This document shows, in pieces, positions 42,718 through 55,053 of a DNA stretch of 64,000 nt. The DNA comes from Theristus sp. LFF4_11 (lineage: Eukaryota > Nematoda > Chromadorea > Monhysterida > Xyalidae). Location of the stretch: assembly GCA_030248135.1 (NCBI GenBank), contig JASANC010003919.1, positions 1 through 64,000 on the forward strand, given 5' to 3'. The notes under the pieces were generated by a model, which ran no database searches, was not told the origin of the DNA, and saw only the letters and a program-made list of their open reading frames with translations. The translations under genes and the position numbers were made by a program. How positions within the stretch are numbered: position 1 is the stretch's first letter; each line of letters starts with the position of its first letter.

Positions 42718-43175
42718 CCGTATTACCTCCACTAAACCCCCATGGGGGATTAATACGTCAGCGACTTTTAGGGGTGAGGGTTTATTGGTGGGGGGGGTTA
42801 TTGGTGGGGGTGGGGGTTTATTTACAAACAAATTCTAGGGGTGGGGGTTTGTTGAAAAATGGCAAAAATACCTTGCATTGCAGGCAAGAAAGTCGCAGAA
42901 ACTTCTACTTTTCACAGAGATTTTCTTTTGTAACAGCCTTTTGTAATGAAATTACCATTAACTCATCCCTTTGGGGCCTTTGGTAGCACAATTTCACCAA
43001 TGTCACTGCATTCAGCCACTGAATTCGCTGGGTATGTGTCTCAAACAGGTTTCCAATTAACCCCCATGGGGGATTATTTGTGGGGGGGGGGATTATTCGG
43101 AAACTTGTCGTGGGGGTGGGGGTTTATTGGTGGGTGGGGGGATTAAGGGTGGGGGGGTTAATGGGGGTAACACGG
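42718..43175. mobile_element. Full-length CCGTATTACC MITE, copy 2
   Basis: The ends CCGTATTACCTCC and GGGGGTAACACGG are inverted with small differences. The core from CAAATTCTAGGGGTGGGGG to GCCACTGAATTCGC is nearly identical to copy 1 at 14487-14955. It is nested inside the composite inverted-repeat region. Confidence 0.82.
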
Positions 43176-43338
43176 TAGCAAACTTTTGCGCGCTAGCTTA
43201 TGAACGTGCGCGCTCATTTAATTTCAAACCGGACTTCCGGACTACCGGACTTCTGGCTACTGGGTTAACTGGCTGACTAGACAACAGGCAAACTTTAAAA
43301 TTGGCCGTCCGCGTGTCCAGTTAACTGGGCAACTGCAA

Positions 43339-43532
43339 CGGAAGTCCGGAAGTCCGGAAGTCCGGAAGCCCGGAAGTCCGGAAGTCCGGAAGTCCGGAAG
43401 TCCAAAAGTCCGGAAGTCCAAGTCCGGAAGTCCGGAAGTCCGGAAGTCCGGAAGTCTGGAAGTCCGGAAGTCCGGAAGTCCAAAAGTCCGGAAGTCCGGA
43501 AGTCCGGAAGTCCAAAAGTCCGGAAGTCCGGA
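43339..43532. repeat. Minisatellite of about 17 perfect CCGGAAGT units
   Basis: A head-to-tail array of the octamer CCGGAAGT, with occasional CCAAAAGT variants. In the minus-strand direction it can be read as an open frame of FRTSGLPD repeats, but that is a by-product of the tandem sequence. The octamer equals the core of the consensus site for ETS transcription factors. Confidence 0.9.
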
Positions 43533-43625
43533 ATTCCTGTAGCAGTTTAGCAGTTCAGTAGTTTAGCAGTTCTGCAGTTCTGCAGTTCTGCGCTTTAGAA
43601 GTTTAGCAGATTAGCAGCTTCCCCA

Positions 43626-46076
43626 GCTTGCGTGTGTGACTAATTTTTTGCTTCCTAATTTCTTTTCCAATTTTTTGTTGAGATAAGCACGCAATAAATA
43701 AAATTCGTTTTTTATTTTAAAGCCACGACTTGGCGGTTCTGGTTTCAATTCCAGCTTGAAGCTACCAGATTGTGGCGTCCAGATTCAAATGATTGTGTCT
43801 AACAAATTTCTCCGTCGTAACGTGCAAATTTCACATATGGATTTTTAAAAGTCTTCGTGTGGGAATATTTTATAAAGATATGCACCTCTGCTCTTTGGTT
43901 TTGTCTGTTAAACGCTTTGCGCAGAATAACAGAAAAAATTGTGTGGAACGCACTGGAAAACTAAGAGGCGTTTGAACTACCGGGTGTTTTGGATTTTTGT
44001 TCAAACGTCATGCCAAAACTAGGGCGTCAACAAACGGTCGACTAAAAAGGAAATCAGTTGCCGGAAAGCCAAATGTTCGGTATACACGTTTTTTAGGTCT
44101 CAGCTCAAGTGTCTTTGAATTCATGAAAATGAATTGCAAAGCACCTACCTCAGCAATGTCCTAAAACAAGGTATTCTCAGTAGGACCTGGGGTAGTATAC
44201 GTTTGTTTTCTCTGACCAACAACGACGAATAAACGTTCTTTACTTCTGAAACACCCGACCCGTCTGCAGCATACAAGAGCGTAATACACAGTTGGTTGTG
44301 TTAGCCGGTCTCTAAATTCATACAAATGTTACGTGTGTTTATGATACAACACCAACCAACAACGCTAACATTGTCGCACAGTGAAGTCAACTGGCCACCT
44401 TTTACACACACACGTTTCTGTCAACGTTGACGGTTGAATTCGACTAACGCTGACCGATCAAGAAGATAAACATGGCAAATCAATCGTTCAACTGAACACG
44501 TGTTCTTATCATGGTGAATCGCACAGGAGCCTACAACTGAAAAAGAAATACAATGTCAAAGTAGAAATGTATCGGAGTGGATTAGTTTGTTTTGTGACGA
44601 ACATTTTTTATTTTACTGTTCACAAAAAAACTTCAGTCACGCTGAGTAAAAATGTTCCGTGCACCGGACCGATTTCTCTAAACGAAAGTACGTGTGTTGT
44701 GCGGTGCACAGTTTGAATGAACGTTTATGCGGTGTAACACGCTCGATTGCGCGCGTTTTACATGTGTGAACAACCTTTTTTGCTCAACTCTTCATATCAA
44801 CAAGCGTTTTGTTGTTTTTCTGTGATGCGCTTGGCGCACATTTTTTGAGTCCCTCAGTGCGCTTCCAGTTGCGGTTTGCAATCGCTGACGCATGAAGCAT
44901 CTGAAGCAATACGAAGCATCTGAAGCCATGCGCGATGCTTCAGCGGAGAAGACAAATTCCGCAAGGAAAGATTTTACGAACGGAAATGCATTTGGAACTT
45001 CTGCTTTTGCTGACGCTGCTGTTGAATCTGCCTGTCGTTGTGTTTGAACGGGTTTGTATGCTGATATCGATCTAAAGTAGTGTTTTTAATCGAACGTACA
45101 GCGTGACAGAATTTCATTTCATGGAATATTTTTTATTTTATTTAATTGTTCGCGCACAATAAATTTAGTTTGTTGAATATGAATCATTCGGATGAACTAT
45201 GCTGCAATCGCTGCATCAGTTTCATTCAGGTTTCATCATCAGTAGTCCGACCGTTCGATATACAGTTTCTCATCATTATCATTGTTGTTTATTCAGACCG
45301 TCTGTCTGTTATGCACTTTTATGTTTTTGTTGTTTATATATTGTATGCCACATTTTATTGGTTGTTCGTCCATCCATTCACATAGAAAATGTTCTACTAT
45401 CTAAAATCGCTTTGTTTCCGTGTTCGGTCATAAAATGCCGATATTATTACAGTGGAAAGAAAAATGTTGAATTGTGTAAATTTATCACCGTCAAACAACC
45501 TGGTGGGTACGCATGCACATTGTTTTTCATTATTCATTTCTCGGCAAATTTTCTTAAATTATGAAAATGTTCACAACTATTTGAGAAACTGCAGAGAACA
45601 AAACTAATGGTGGTAATCATGAAATGATATACCGAATGTATTCGCATTTTGAGGTTTATTGCGAAAACGCTGGCGATATGTTACGTATGACAAAAAGAAC
45701 ATAAAAAGTCTCTATAAGCGTCCCAGATATCACCGTGAAACAGTATCACAGTGAATAAATCATTTATGCCCGTCGCATTTTTTATGAATGAAGTTGTCTC
45801 ATACTTTTTAAAAGTTCACGGCACGACTGCATCAATTTTGTTATGTTTAGCGAAGTTTTACAGTTCATGCACATTAGTGTTTTGTCAACGCAATTTTTTG
45901 TCTTTTCAACTTTTTCTGTGCGCGCGTGTTTTTCGTCATCTGCATCTTCTTTTCCCATTTGAACAATCATCTTTAACGGACTGGAGCTCGCAACCCGCGC
46001 CTTCCCGCTGTGTTTGCGTCGTTGTGAACGCGCGAACTGCTGCGCCATGGTTACAGTGTGAACGAACTGTTTATTG
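43626..46076. other. Intergenic, no supported gene
   Basis: 2.4 kb without convincing frames. A small cluster of GAAGCATCTGAAGC repeats and their complements lies at 44888-44945. Confidence 0.45.
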
Positions 46077-49000
46077 ATGATGTTTACATCTGCAGGCGGC
46101 GGTAGAAATCCACGAGGTAGAGCGAGCGGCCAATCAACCAACAACAGCAAACGGCGACCAATCAACAGCAACAATAGCACACGACCTCAACGTGGTGGTC
46201 GAAATAACCACAGCAATACATGCAGTTCGCCAACTGGTGCTAATCAGTTATATTCTAATAAACCGACCAACAATCACACTGCCGCACTTGATCAAACCAA
46301 TCAAAACTCGGCAGTCTCTCTCACCAACAACACATATCGCAATCAAACCGCCCAGAACAATCGACGATTGCAGTCACAGTCACCGAGTGCAGAGTTTCCT
46401 AGCAGAAATCAAAAGCAGTCTTCCGGTGATACTCAGAGTTCAAAAAGACGAAGCAACTATAGTCAACTTGAGCATCAACATCAGCCAGCGAACAACTACA
46501 ACGGATTCCAAAGTCACCATCGCCTCACAGCGCCGCACAACAACGCCAGTTACAGCGTGTTACGCCACTGTGCGTCGAGCATGAGTGCGACAGCACTGCA
46601 GTCGCAGTCGACTGAGCTGCAGCAGCAGCCGGAGTCTGCCAACATTGCCACTGGCTCACAACCATGGACGCCTGCTGACGATCGGCCGTTGTCGCCGCTG
46701 ACACCGTTCACACTGAACGCACCACTGAAACAATTGGTGAGTGCAGTTGCTGATGAACACTGCTGCTTGGTGGTCGGTGCCCGTCGTGACACGACATGAT
46801 GCCACTGGAAATGGCGGCGTTGTCAGTGCTCGATTTTGGGTGCTTTGATCCGCAATCTGTTAAGTGACCAGCAACGTTTTTGTTGAACAGACGTGCTCGG
46901 TTGTTAGACGCGTTTTCGTCAACGGGGATAACTTTTCGGTCTAAAACGCGTTGATCAACAAATTTTTTCAATGCAAGAGTTGACATTCAGTGATTGGTGA
47001 CAAGTTTTTGGTCATGGGCGACGGTGCCGCCACCAGGGTCGCTGTTTTTCAGTGGGTAGTGTCCGTCGTCAAAGAATGTGATACTGCAGTAAAAGCCGTA
47101 CTGTAATTTATCGTTTATCGGTGTTCGTCAGCATTGGATAAACAGTGAAATCGCGTAAGCGTAAACCTGGTGAAAAAATGTTCTGTGCCCACAAACAGAT
47201 GTAGGTACGCTTCAAAATGTGTTCCCACTCTTTCCACAATGAAATTTCCTCCTCTACGTTGGTAAAAAATTTGCATTTTCTGTGTCTTTTACTAGAAACG
47301 ATTCTTTGAATAAAAAACATTTTATCGATTAGTGAAATAACGACTTATCTTCAGTACATATCGATACTCACTGTTGCATATCATTCTAATCCCCCGACTC
47401 GATGGAACAAACCGCCACCTGCGCTAATACGTTTAGTCTACTTGTTCGCGTGCTTCAAAAATCGGCTAACTCCTTTTCAAATGCGCGTCACTTTTGACAC
47501 AAAGCTGTTGACTTGATGCACAGTCAAGTGGGCACACACCGGCTACAACGCAACACATTTGCGCAAACCTGCACATCATCTGATAGATAGCATCTGTAGG
47601 TGCACGCATAACAATAATATTTAGGTGCACACACAATAGTTTTTCAACCACAAAGTTATACTTCTGCTTTGTTTCTGACAACTCAATTGAAAATGTTCAA
47701 CTGATTGAATCAATGAAGTTTCCGTACTTGCCTCAGGGCGTTAAGCCTTGCTCAACTCAAACATTGAAACATTCTGCGACTGTATAACTTCCTGCCCGCT
47801 TAGCACATTCTGTTGGCATTCGTTAGTTGGGAAAAATGGAGATTTTGCACGACCAGCAACGTTGCATCCGAATGTTTCCAACAATCGCGATTTGTTTTTC
47901 AATTTGAAAGTTTTGCGCTCTTTGAAGAAGCGTTTGTCTGTGAGCGATCGTATGGGTTCACCCGATCACCTCAGCAATCGATCGTTCTGTTCCCGGTCGC
48001 CGCTGCTGCTGAGCTCGCCCGGCTCACCAAGCAGTCCGCCACCTCCGACCTTGCTGACAGTCTGCAATCACTGCCATAAAATTGTAAACAAACGCTTCCT
48101 GCGCTGCTACGATTTCTTCATAAAGTGCTGGTCTGAATACCGTGCACTCGATTAAAATTCGGTAATGTTGCACAGTCACAAACCAACGAATACGATCAAG
48201 CGCGCGCGTCACCGTGCAAGCGCATTTGGTGGTGACTTATGACTGAGAAACATTGCCGTGTGGTAACAGAAAGTGTGTCTTTAGACCAGGACTGTTTGTT
48301 CGACTTACGTATTGTTATTTTGAAATTTAGCATCACGATTCACTTCCCAGCACCAATCGATCTACGTTTTTTTTCAGGTGGACGTTCCACAAGTGGCGTG
48401 CATTTGCTCACGGCCGCGCGCACTGATCGTCTGTAAACGATGCGGCTTCGAAACACGTTAGTTCCATTTGAAGATTGTCATTGTTTTTAAGGTATTATTT
48501 TTTAGATTCTGCGTCTCAGTAGTGCGTGTGCAGACGTACAAAGGAAACTAGTTTGAATCTATATATGGCACCTCAAATCTATCCATCGATCCATCCATCC
48601 ATCCATGCCCGATAACTTCATGGCCTGGCCACACAACTGAAACTTTTAAGTTTGCTGTGTGTGAGTTAGTGAACATGCGTCTGTCAGTTGTTGCCTGCAA
48701 CGTGATCGCGAGAAATCTGTGTTTTCTTTTTTCTATACGTTTTCAAAGTCCGTAGGTGTTTTGGAGAGCGGGCCATCGCCATGTGGCAGATAGCATAGCT
48801 GACTGAAACTAAGTCTTTGGGGGATGGGGGGACCGGCGCGGCCGGGCCGACGGGGAAAGCCGACTTGGCTACAGCAGTCATAAATTGTTGAACACAGCCT
48901 TGGTAACACAGCCAGAAAATTTGGCAATTTTCTAAAGAGAAACAACTAAGAACGACCCATAAAACACGTCAATAATTGCCCTGTTTTACTGTTGAGACTT

Positions 49001-49418
49001 GAGAATGCATATTTCCTTCTATGAAATGGACAAAATTTCAACAAAACACGATTTGCGCTCTTACAGTTTACCGCATCGTTCTGAAAATAGGTAGTTTAGC
49101 TATTAACTCAGCTTGACGAGAAGCTTCGAACAAACCTAAATTGTAAATTTTTTTTTTAACAAATCCGCATTGTCCTTTTTCCCTAACCTTACCCCTAACG
49201 TACAGACAAGAGTCCAACGCGCACAAAGAGAGTGCAGCTTTGCTTTTCGTTTCTGTGCATGGTTACAGCGTGTCTTTCACTTCACTTCAGAAGGCCACGT
49301 GCTGCGTGCGTGTCCGGCGCACCCTAACCGCCAATCGCTGATGGACCTCCGCGAGTGTCCCAGCTGCCGAAGCGCGACGAGCCTCTGCGAAATTCAAACT
49401 TCTCCTGAGTCGGGATGA
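46077..49418 (+). CDS. Cysteine-rich putative zinc-binding protein with an Asn/Gln/Ser-rich N-terminus
   Basis: Four coding blocks: 46077-46736, about 47857-48083, 48378-48456 and 49291-49418 (stop). The last three join in phase. The junction between the first two is unresolved: a donor at 46736 leaves phase 0 while the acceptor at 47857 needs phase 1. Block 1 is a 220-residue low-complexity region ending in PLSPLTPFTLNAPLKQL. The C-terminal module has VCNHCHKI, a CxC (ACIC), VCKRCGFE, a further CP and ECPSCRS spread over about 65 residues, fitting a two-zinc fold. From memory it recalls an uncharacterised insect family (CG13380-like), but I cannot verify this. It is not a Nanos finger: the SHxLKD part is missing. 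The ATG at 46077 is a guess; GCAG at 46092-46095 could instead be an acceptor. Confidence 0.62.
48580..48606. repeat. ATCC microsatellite
   Basis: A run of CATC/ATCC units in the last intron of the cysteine-rich gene. Confidence 0.8.
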
Positions 49419-49579
49419 AAACCGGTCAAACTATGTTGAACGTTCAGTTCAGTTTTGGCACCAACATTTTATGCAAACAAACTTTTGTGCAAAAATTGAG
49501 GGTTCACAGTGTGGTACTACTGTATCGGACAGGGTGTTTTTGTGAAATTTCGCGTACACGATTTGTGGATCATGTGCTA

Positions 49580-49585
49580 AATAAA
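49580..49585 (+). terminator. Poly(A) signal of the cysteine-rich gene
   Basis: AATAAA 162 bp after the stop codon at 49418, the first canonical hexamer in that direction. Confidence 0.5.
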
Positions 49586-50130
49586 TGTCTTGGTTGTGTT
49601 TTTTACATACACTTGTACGTTCATCGATGGTTCTTGTTATGAAACTTCGGTTCATGTGTCAATTTTGATAGCAGCATTTTTGAATGCGTGAATTATGCAC
49701 GTTCACAGCGTTTTGTGGACTTGATTTGACAGAATTGCAGGAAATTGCTGCAAGCTTTGTTGGTGCGTCGAATTACATTGTAGTTGCCATATTTTGTCGT
49801 TCATTTGCCTTTGTTCGATTTGCATGCTCATAAAAACCAACACGTTAATTTTTTTGAAAATACATATGATTTGAGACTATTATGTCAAAATAACTCAAGA
49901 AACGGGAATTTCATTTTTTTCTGATTTAAAAAACTGGAATTGTCCGCAAAGTCAAGGACTAAAAAATTGACTGTTTTCGTTTCATTATTCATCATAATAA
50001 TTTTCTGTGCTCAACTGCTCCAACACACAGTTTGTCAGATCTTTTGTGATTCACTTTTCAGACCCAATGTTTGAAATACGTGACATTTTTTTCAAACTTT
50101 TGAACATACTTGCTGAGGAACTGTGTACAC
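49586..50130. other. Intergenic, nothing recognised
   Basis: AT-rich sequence between the probable 3' end of the cysteine-rich gene and the foldback element at 50131; no frame or repeat with clear ends. Confidence 0.45.
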
Positions 50131-50521
50131 TAGAGGCCCAATTATACACTCGCGCGCGGTGAAGCTCAGGCGTCACTTTATCACGTGAAGCTGCGGTTTT
50201 TGCTTCATGAATGTGAAGCGAAGTGACGCCGCAAGAAGTCACGCTAGTTTCATGAATGAGGCTTGAAGCGCCATTCATGGAGATTTTTAAGCGTTACTTT
50301 AAACGGCGTCACTTCGTTACACATTCATGAAGAGAAAAAACAGCGCAGCTTCAGCGCGCTTCAGCACGCGTGCTGAAGTGCACTGCTACGTGCCAGCATG
50401 AAGGATGAAGTGACGCATTGCGAAGCACTTTTTTTAGATCTGGCTATCAATTGCTGACGCCGCTTTACTTCTTCATTCATGCTGAAGCTGACGCCTGCGC
50501 TTCAGCGCGCTCGGGCCTTAA
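50131..50521. mobile_element. 391-bp foldback element
   Basis: The ends TAGAGGCCC and GGGCCTTAA are imperfect inverted repeats. The interior is full of mirrored motifs (AGGCGTCACTT / AAGTGACGCC, GTGAAGC / GCTTCA, CATTCATGAAG), so almost the whole length can fold. No coding frame. Its CATTCATGAAG motif is shared with the hairpin at 3802-3894. Confidence 0.65.
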
Positions 50522-50756
50522 CACTACTGTTAAAAAATCGATGTTACGATATATATTTTGGTGCTCCATTGATTTTGGTCGATTCATTTGTTTCTTGATA
50601 GTATTATTGGCTACAATAAAATAAAAATAAATGATTGTTTTGTAATTCGGTTTTTTACAAATTCATTTTACAACCACAAAAAAACAAAAGGCCGTAATTC
50701 AGCTGTGGATTGAATGAAAGTACATGAAGTTGGGAGCTTGCGCGTGCTTTCTTTAC

Positions 50757-51638
50757 TGCAGGTACATGTTGTTCCAGAGCTGGCGGTTGGGGGGGGGGCG
50801 ATATACACAGATAGCTGGAGCAAATTTTCCAGATAGATAGCTGCAAAATTTTGGGGGGGCGGAGGGGGCATGTGACTTGGGGGTATAGTTGTTCTAGGGG
50901 GGGGCGCTGGGGGGCATAGTTGTTCTAGGGGGAGGGGGGCGCTGGGGGCATAGTTGTTCTAGGGGGGAGGGGGCTGGAGGGGCCGTCTCCCCAAAAAATT
51001 TCGAATCAATCTCTATCAGACAGGTTTTTCGGCTCAGCTATTATCTATCTAAATTTTTTCTCAGCCAGCTGTATGTAAAAAATTTTGTCTTCGAAGACAC
51101 AAAATGGTTGGCCTGTCGTACTAAATCAAACCACTGATGTTGGCAGACGTTGCCTAAACAAGCCTAAACCAAAACCTAATCCTAAAGCCTAATTCAAAGC
51201 TAACCAAACATAATCCTGACCTAATCCTAACCTAAGCCAAGCCTTTTCAAGAAGAAAGATGTCAGAACAATTGCGTTTTGAACAAGTTCTTGTTGGGGCC
51301 GGAGCGTGTGCAGGCGCGCTAGTGGATCATGAGCATGAGCATGCATGCCGATGCCGTGCGCTGCGCTTTAGTAATGAAGCTTTAGGCACAAGGGGAGTCA
51401 ATTTTTGCTCGTAATTATTGAAAATTTCGCTAATTTTAGGTAAAATAAGCGTTTATACTCGATTTTTAGTGTATTTTTAGCATTATTTTGCTGTTTTTAT
51501 AGCTTTTTAGCGTTTTAGCTATCTAACTATCAAATTTCAAAATTTTGACCGCCCCTCCCCCAAAGTCACTCACATGCCCCCCCCAAATTTTCCAGCCACC
51601 TACCTATCTATCTGGAAAATTTGCTCCAGCAATCTATA
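50757..51638. mobile_element. Left part of an outer CATAGTTGTTC element plus fragments
   Basis: 50757-50885 is an inverted fragment (TGTTGTTCCAGAGCTGG and CTGGAGCAAATTTTCC). Three left ends TAGTTGTTCTAGGGGG then follow in tandem at about 50886, 50917 and 50951. The body continues to 51105, is interrupted by about 290 bp homologous to 7575-7712, and resumes at about 51398 up to 51638. Its right end is displaced to 55089-55133 by the next insertion. Confidence 0.7.
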
Positions 51639-52016
51639 CATAGTTGTTCTAGGGGGGGGGGCGGGGGGGGGGGGGCCGGCCCCCCCAAAAATTTTTCGAA
51701 TCTATCACTATCAAACAGGTTTTTTCGGCTCAGCTATTATCTATCTAAAAAACATTTTCAGCCAGCTATCTATCTGAAAATAATTTTTGTCTTCGAAGAC
51801 ATAAAATAAGTCCATTTTTGACCAAAATTGACCTTTTTTGCTCGTAATTCTTAAAAATTTCGCTGATTTCAGGTAAAATACGCGTTTATACTTGATTTTT
51901 AGTGTATTTTTAGCATTATTTTGCTGTTTTTATAGCCTTTTAGCGTTTTAGCTATCTATCTATCAAATTTCAAAATTTTGACCGCCCCCCCCCCCCACCC
52001 CAAAGTCACATGGCCC

Positions 52017-54889
52017 TAGAGATGTAAGGGTCAAAAAAATTTTTTTTTTGTTTTTTTAAAGTAAAAAAAGAGCATTTTTTTATATTTTTTTTATTAAAAT
52101 TTTTTGAAATTTTTTCTTTAATGTGCCCTGAAAATGCCGTTTTTGGCATAACTTTTCGCAAGTTCAACAAAAATTTTCTTTGACTTTACCTTGTCACTTA
52201 GTCTTCAACGCTGCAGGTGGTATTCTCAGTACCGTGGGCGGGGGGGGTGGGGGGGGTAGTGTACACCCCCCCAGAGCACCCGGGACCGTCGGGTGGGGGG
52301 GGGGTGGGCGCGGCACCGGGCCACCCCCCCTAAACCCGGGCACCCCCCCCCCCCCATCGTACCCCCCCCCCCTCGAAAATTTGGCCGACACCCCCCCCAC
52401 CCCCCATGAAATTTTGTCTGGCGGACACCCCCCCCCCCCCAAATTTTCGGCACACCCTAAATTTTTTTTCGAAAATCATGATTTTTTGTCTATAAAGTCC
52501 ATAATATAAGCTGAATATATGATAACTTGACCATCTTCATTGTAATTTCAACGATTTTGCAGCAAAATTTAGCGTTTTTCCTTCAAAATTTAAGCGAAAA
52601 ATTATCTGGGGGGGGGGGGGGGGGGGTGGACCCCCCCACAGAAAATTTTGAAAAAATGCACCCCCCCCCAAGGGGACCCCCCTGGGGGGGGGGTCCCACG
52701 TTACCATCGGTTGGACCCCCCCCCTCACTTTTTGGTCGCCCCCCCCCCCACGGTACCATACCCCCCCTCGAAATTTTTTTTGGGCCCACGGTACTGGGTA
52801 TTCTGGATTGATTTATCGACTGTTTTCAGCCTTGGTGAGTGATGATCGACTCGCGCAGAGTCGCGCATTAAAGTACTTGAGCGTCGCAAAGGCTAGTTCA
52901 ACAAATTCCGATGCCGCTAAGGTGAAATAGAAGCAGAGAACTCACATTTACGCATCGTTTTTCAGGATCTCGAAAGGTCGAAATTGCACTGTCTGCCACT
53001 GCAAGCGTAACTTCGTTGGTTGCTCGTTGCTGTTTCGCCTAGGGTTGTTAAAAAAAAACAAAAATCGTCATTTTTGTTAAAAAAAATTTTTTTTTTTTAA
53101 AATTTAAAAAATCAAAGTTGTGCTAAATCAATCAGGGAGTCCGAAGAACCACATATGATATGCAAGCGCCTCCCGAATGACTCCCGTATGGCGGAACTTT
53201 GCAGATTTTGTTTTGGTGACCTCAATTACCCCTTTTCCAAACCGTCACCATGCCTCTTCTTGTGTTTTGACCTCCAAAACGTCACTAATTGTCCCCAGCT
53301 AAGCTAATGCTAAAGTGAAGACAAACATACCGCCTTGAAATTCGATCAATTCTTCTGATGGTGTCGCGACGACACGACACGAAGCAGCAACCAGACAACG
53401 TAGCGCTTGCAAACGGAGCAGCGAGCACAATCGGACGCTCTGCGAGGCGAATCGTCACCTTATCTGCATCGGAAATGGTAGGCTAAGCTTTGGGACGCTC
53501 AAAAACTTCATCGCAGATGTTGTCGAAGCCTAAAATCAGTCGGTAAAACGGCCCAAAATCGACTGCTAAAGGTTTTACGAGGTATAATCAAAGAAAATTT
53601 TTGTTGAACTTTCGAAAAATTGTGCCAAAATTGAGGTTTTCAGAGCATATTAGAAGAAAATTTTTCGATTAAAAAAAAACAAAAATGCCGATTTTTTTTT
53701 TTAAATTTTCATTTTTGTTTAACAACCCTAGTTTCGCCTCGTGTCGTCAGCATGATCACACCGGTTTGTTGTTGAACTTGTTTCCGTGTTATTTGAGGTG
53801 AATTGACAGACAAAACACGAGACGTGATGTCGTCGGTGGGAAAATGGGGTCGCCGAAACCAGGGGTTGAGATGGGGGGGGGGGGGGGGGGGTACCCCCCC
53901 CCCAACCAAGTCGACACCCCCCCCCCCCCACCCGGGCAACCCCCCCCCAAATTTTGGTCAAAATACCCCCCCCCCTCTCAAATTTAGGGGGGGGGCCGCC
54001 AGACCCCCCCCCTCCCAGCTTTCGCCCTTCCAAACCCCCCCCCCCCTACCAAATCCTGACCGTCTGACCACCCCCCCTTTGATTTTGACTTTCGATGGAG
54101 ACATTTTCTCTGGTATATCTCTATATTTCTCTCATTTGTAGGTATCTATATTATATGCATGTTTGTATCTCAATATATATTGTGTTTTTTTGTATACGTA
54201 CCACTTTGTTATACATTTACCACTTTGTACGTCAATGTTTTCAATACTGTACTTCAATATCAAGTCTCACCCGTGCAGCGTGTCTCGTTCGTGTAGCTTT
54301 CAGATGTCCCGACCCGAACGAAAATCAAAGCAAAATGTATGACTAGAGACTAGAGAGAGGCCTTGACTGGATGCTGTGGTTTCTAGCACTTTTATTCAAC
54401 AACTTTTGGTCCGACCCCCCCCCCCCCCTAGAATTTTCGGTCTCGCTCGGGAACCCACCCCCCTCCCAACCAAATCGACCCCTACTAGCCATTTTTTGCC
54501 CAGACAATGTCATCGTTAAGAAAAAATTTTGGTCCGACCCCCCCTAGAATTTTCGGTCTCGCTCGGACCCCCCCCCCCTAGAATTTTCGGTCTCGCTCGG
54601 GAGCCCCCCCCCAACCAAGTCGACCCCCCCCCCACCCGGGACGACCCCCCCCAAATTTGGGCGGACCCCCCCCTCGGATTCGCCAAAAATCGGGCTCGAC
54701 CCCTGGCCGAAACGTCTGAAAAGTCTGAAATTTTCACCCTCCTCCCATATGAGTGGGGGTCATATGGTAAGTCGGTGGCTCCTCAGATGGTGATATTCGG
54801 GCTCCCTGAAAAATTCTGAACAACTTTTATTAAAAAAAATTTAAAAAAAAATTAAAAAAAATAGAAAATTTTTTTTCTTGACATCTCTA
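52017..54889. mobile_element. 2.87-kb hAT-like element nested in the previous one
   Basis: The ends TAGAGATGT and ACATCTCTA are perfect 9-bp inverted repeats. The target duplication CATGGCCC is at 52009-52016 and 54890-54897. The interior is rich in long G or C runs, has copies of the 5666-type end near 52465-52610, and a threefold CTAGAATTTTCGGTCTCGCT motif at about 54429, 54545 and 54581. No transposase frame was recognised. Confidence 0.82.
53040..53730. mobile_element. 691-bp hAT-like element, innermost level
   Basis: The ends TAGGGTTGTTAAA and TTTAACAACCCTA are perfect 13-bp inverted repeats. The target duplication GTTTCGCC is at 53032-53039 and 53731-53738. Removing the element joins TGCTGTTTCGCC to TCGTGTCGTC, which restores the sequence seen in the related copy near 5985-6005. 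Most of it (53041-53570) is the inverted counterpart of 5810-6323. Confidence 0.88.
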
Positions 54890-55014
54890 CATGGCCCCCC
54901 CCCGCGGCCCCCCCAAAATTTTCCAGCTATCTATCCATCTGGAAAGTTTGCTCCAGCTATCTATATCGCCCCCTTTAAAAAAATTAAAATTTACTTCTTT
55001 TTGTTTTTCTTTTT

Positions 55015-55053
<39 letters not shown>

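Larger units (their letters stand above)
42196..43625. repeat. Composite inverted-repeat region made of ACTGG/CTGCTAAA units
   Basis: The left part is built of CTGCTAAACTGCTAAA and AACTGGAAAACTGG units, which switch to CCAGTT orientation at about 42430-42550 and back again. The right end (43548-43622) is built of GCAGTTTAGCAGTT units, the complement of the left end. AGCAAACTTTTSCGCGCTAGC (S = C or G) occurs both at 42300 and at 43178 as a direct repeat around the nested MITE. The region therefore has mirrored simple-sequence ends about 1.4 kb apart. Confidence 0.6.

Noticed and set aside
43295..43515. Minus-strand frames of FRTSGLPD repeats
   Set aside because: Created by the CCGGAAGT octamer array, where every third register stays open; no start context or neighbours.
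49291..49418. Nanos-type zinc finger
   Set aside because: LRECPSCRSAT resembles part of a Nanos finger, but the His-containing first half is absent and the extra CxC and CKRC do not fit.
52180..52509. Gly- and Pro-rich frames in the C/G-run region
   Set aside because: Encoded by homopolymer runs inside transposons; such runs are also error-prone in assembly.
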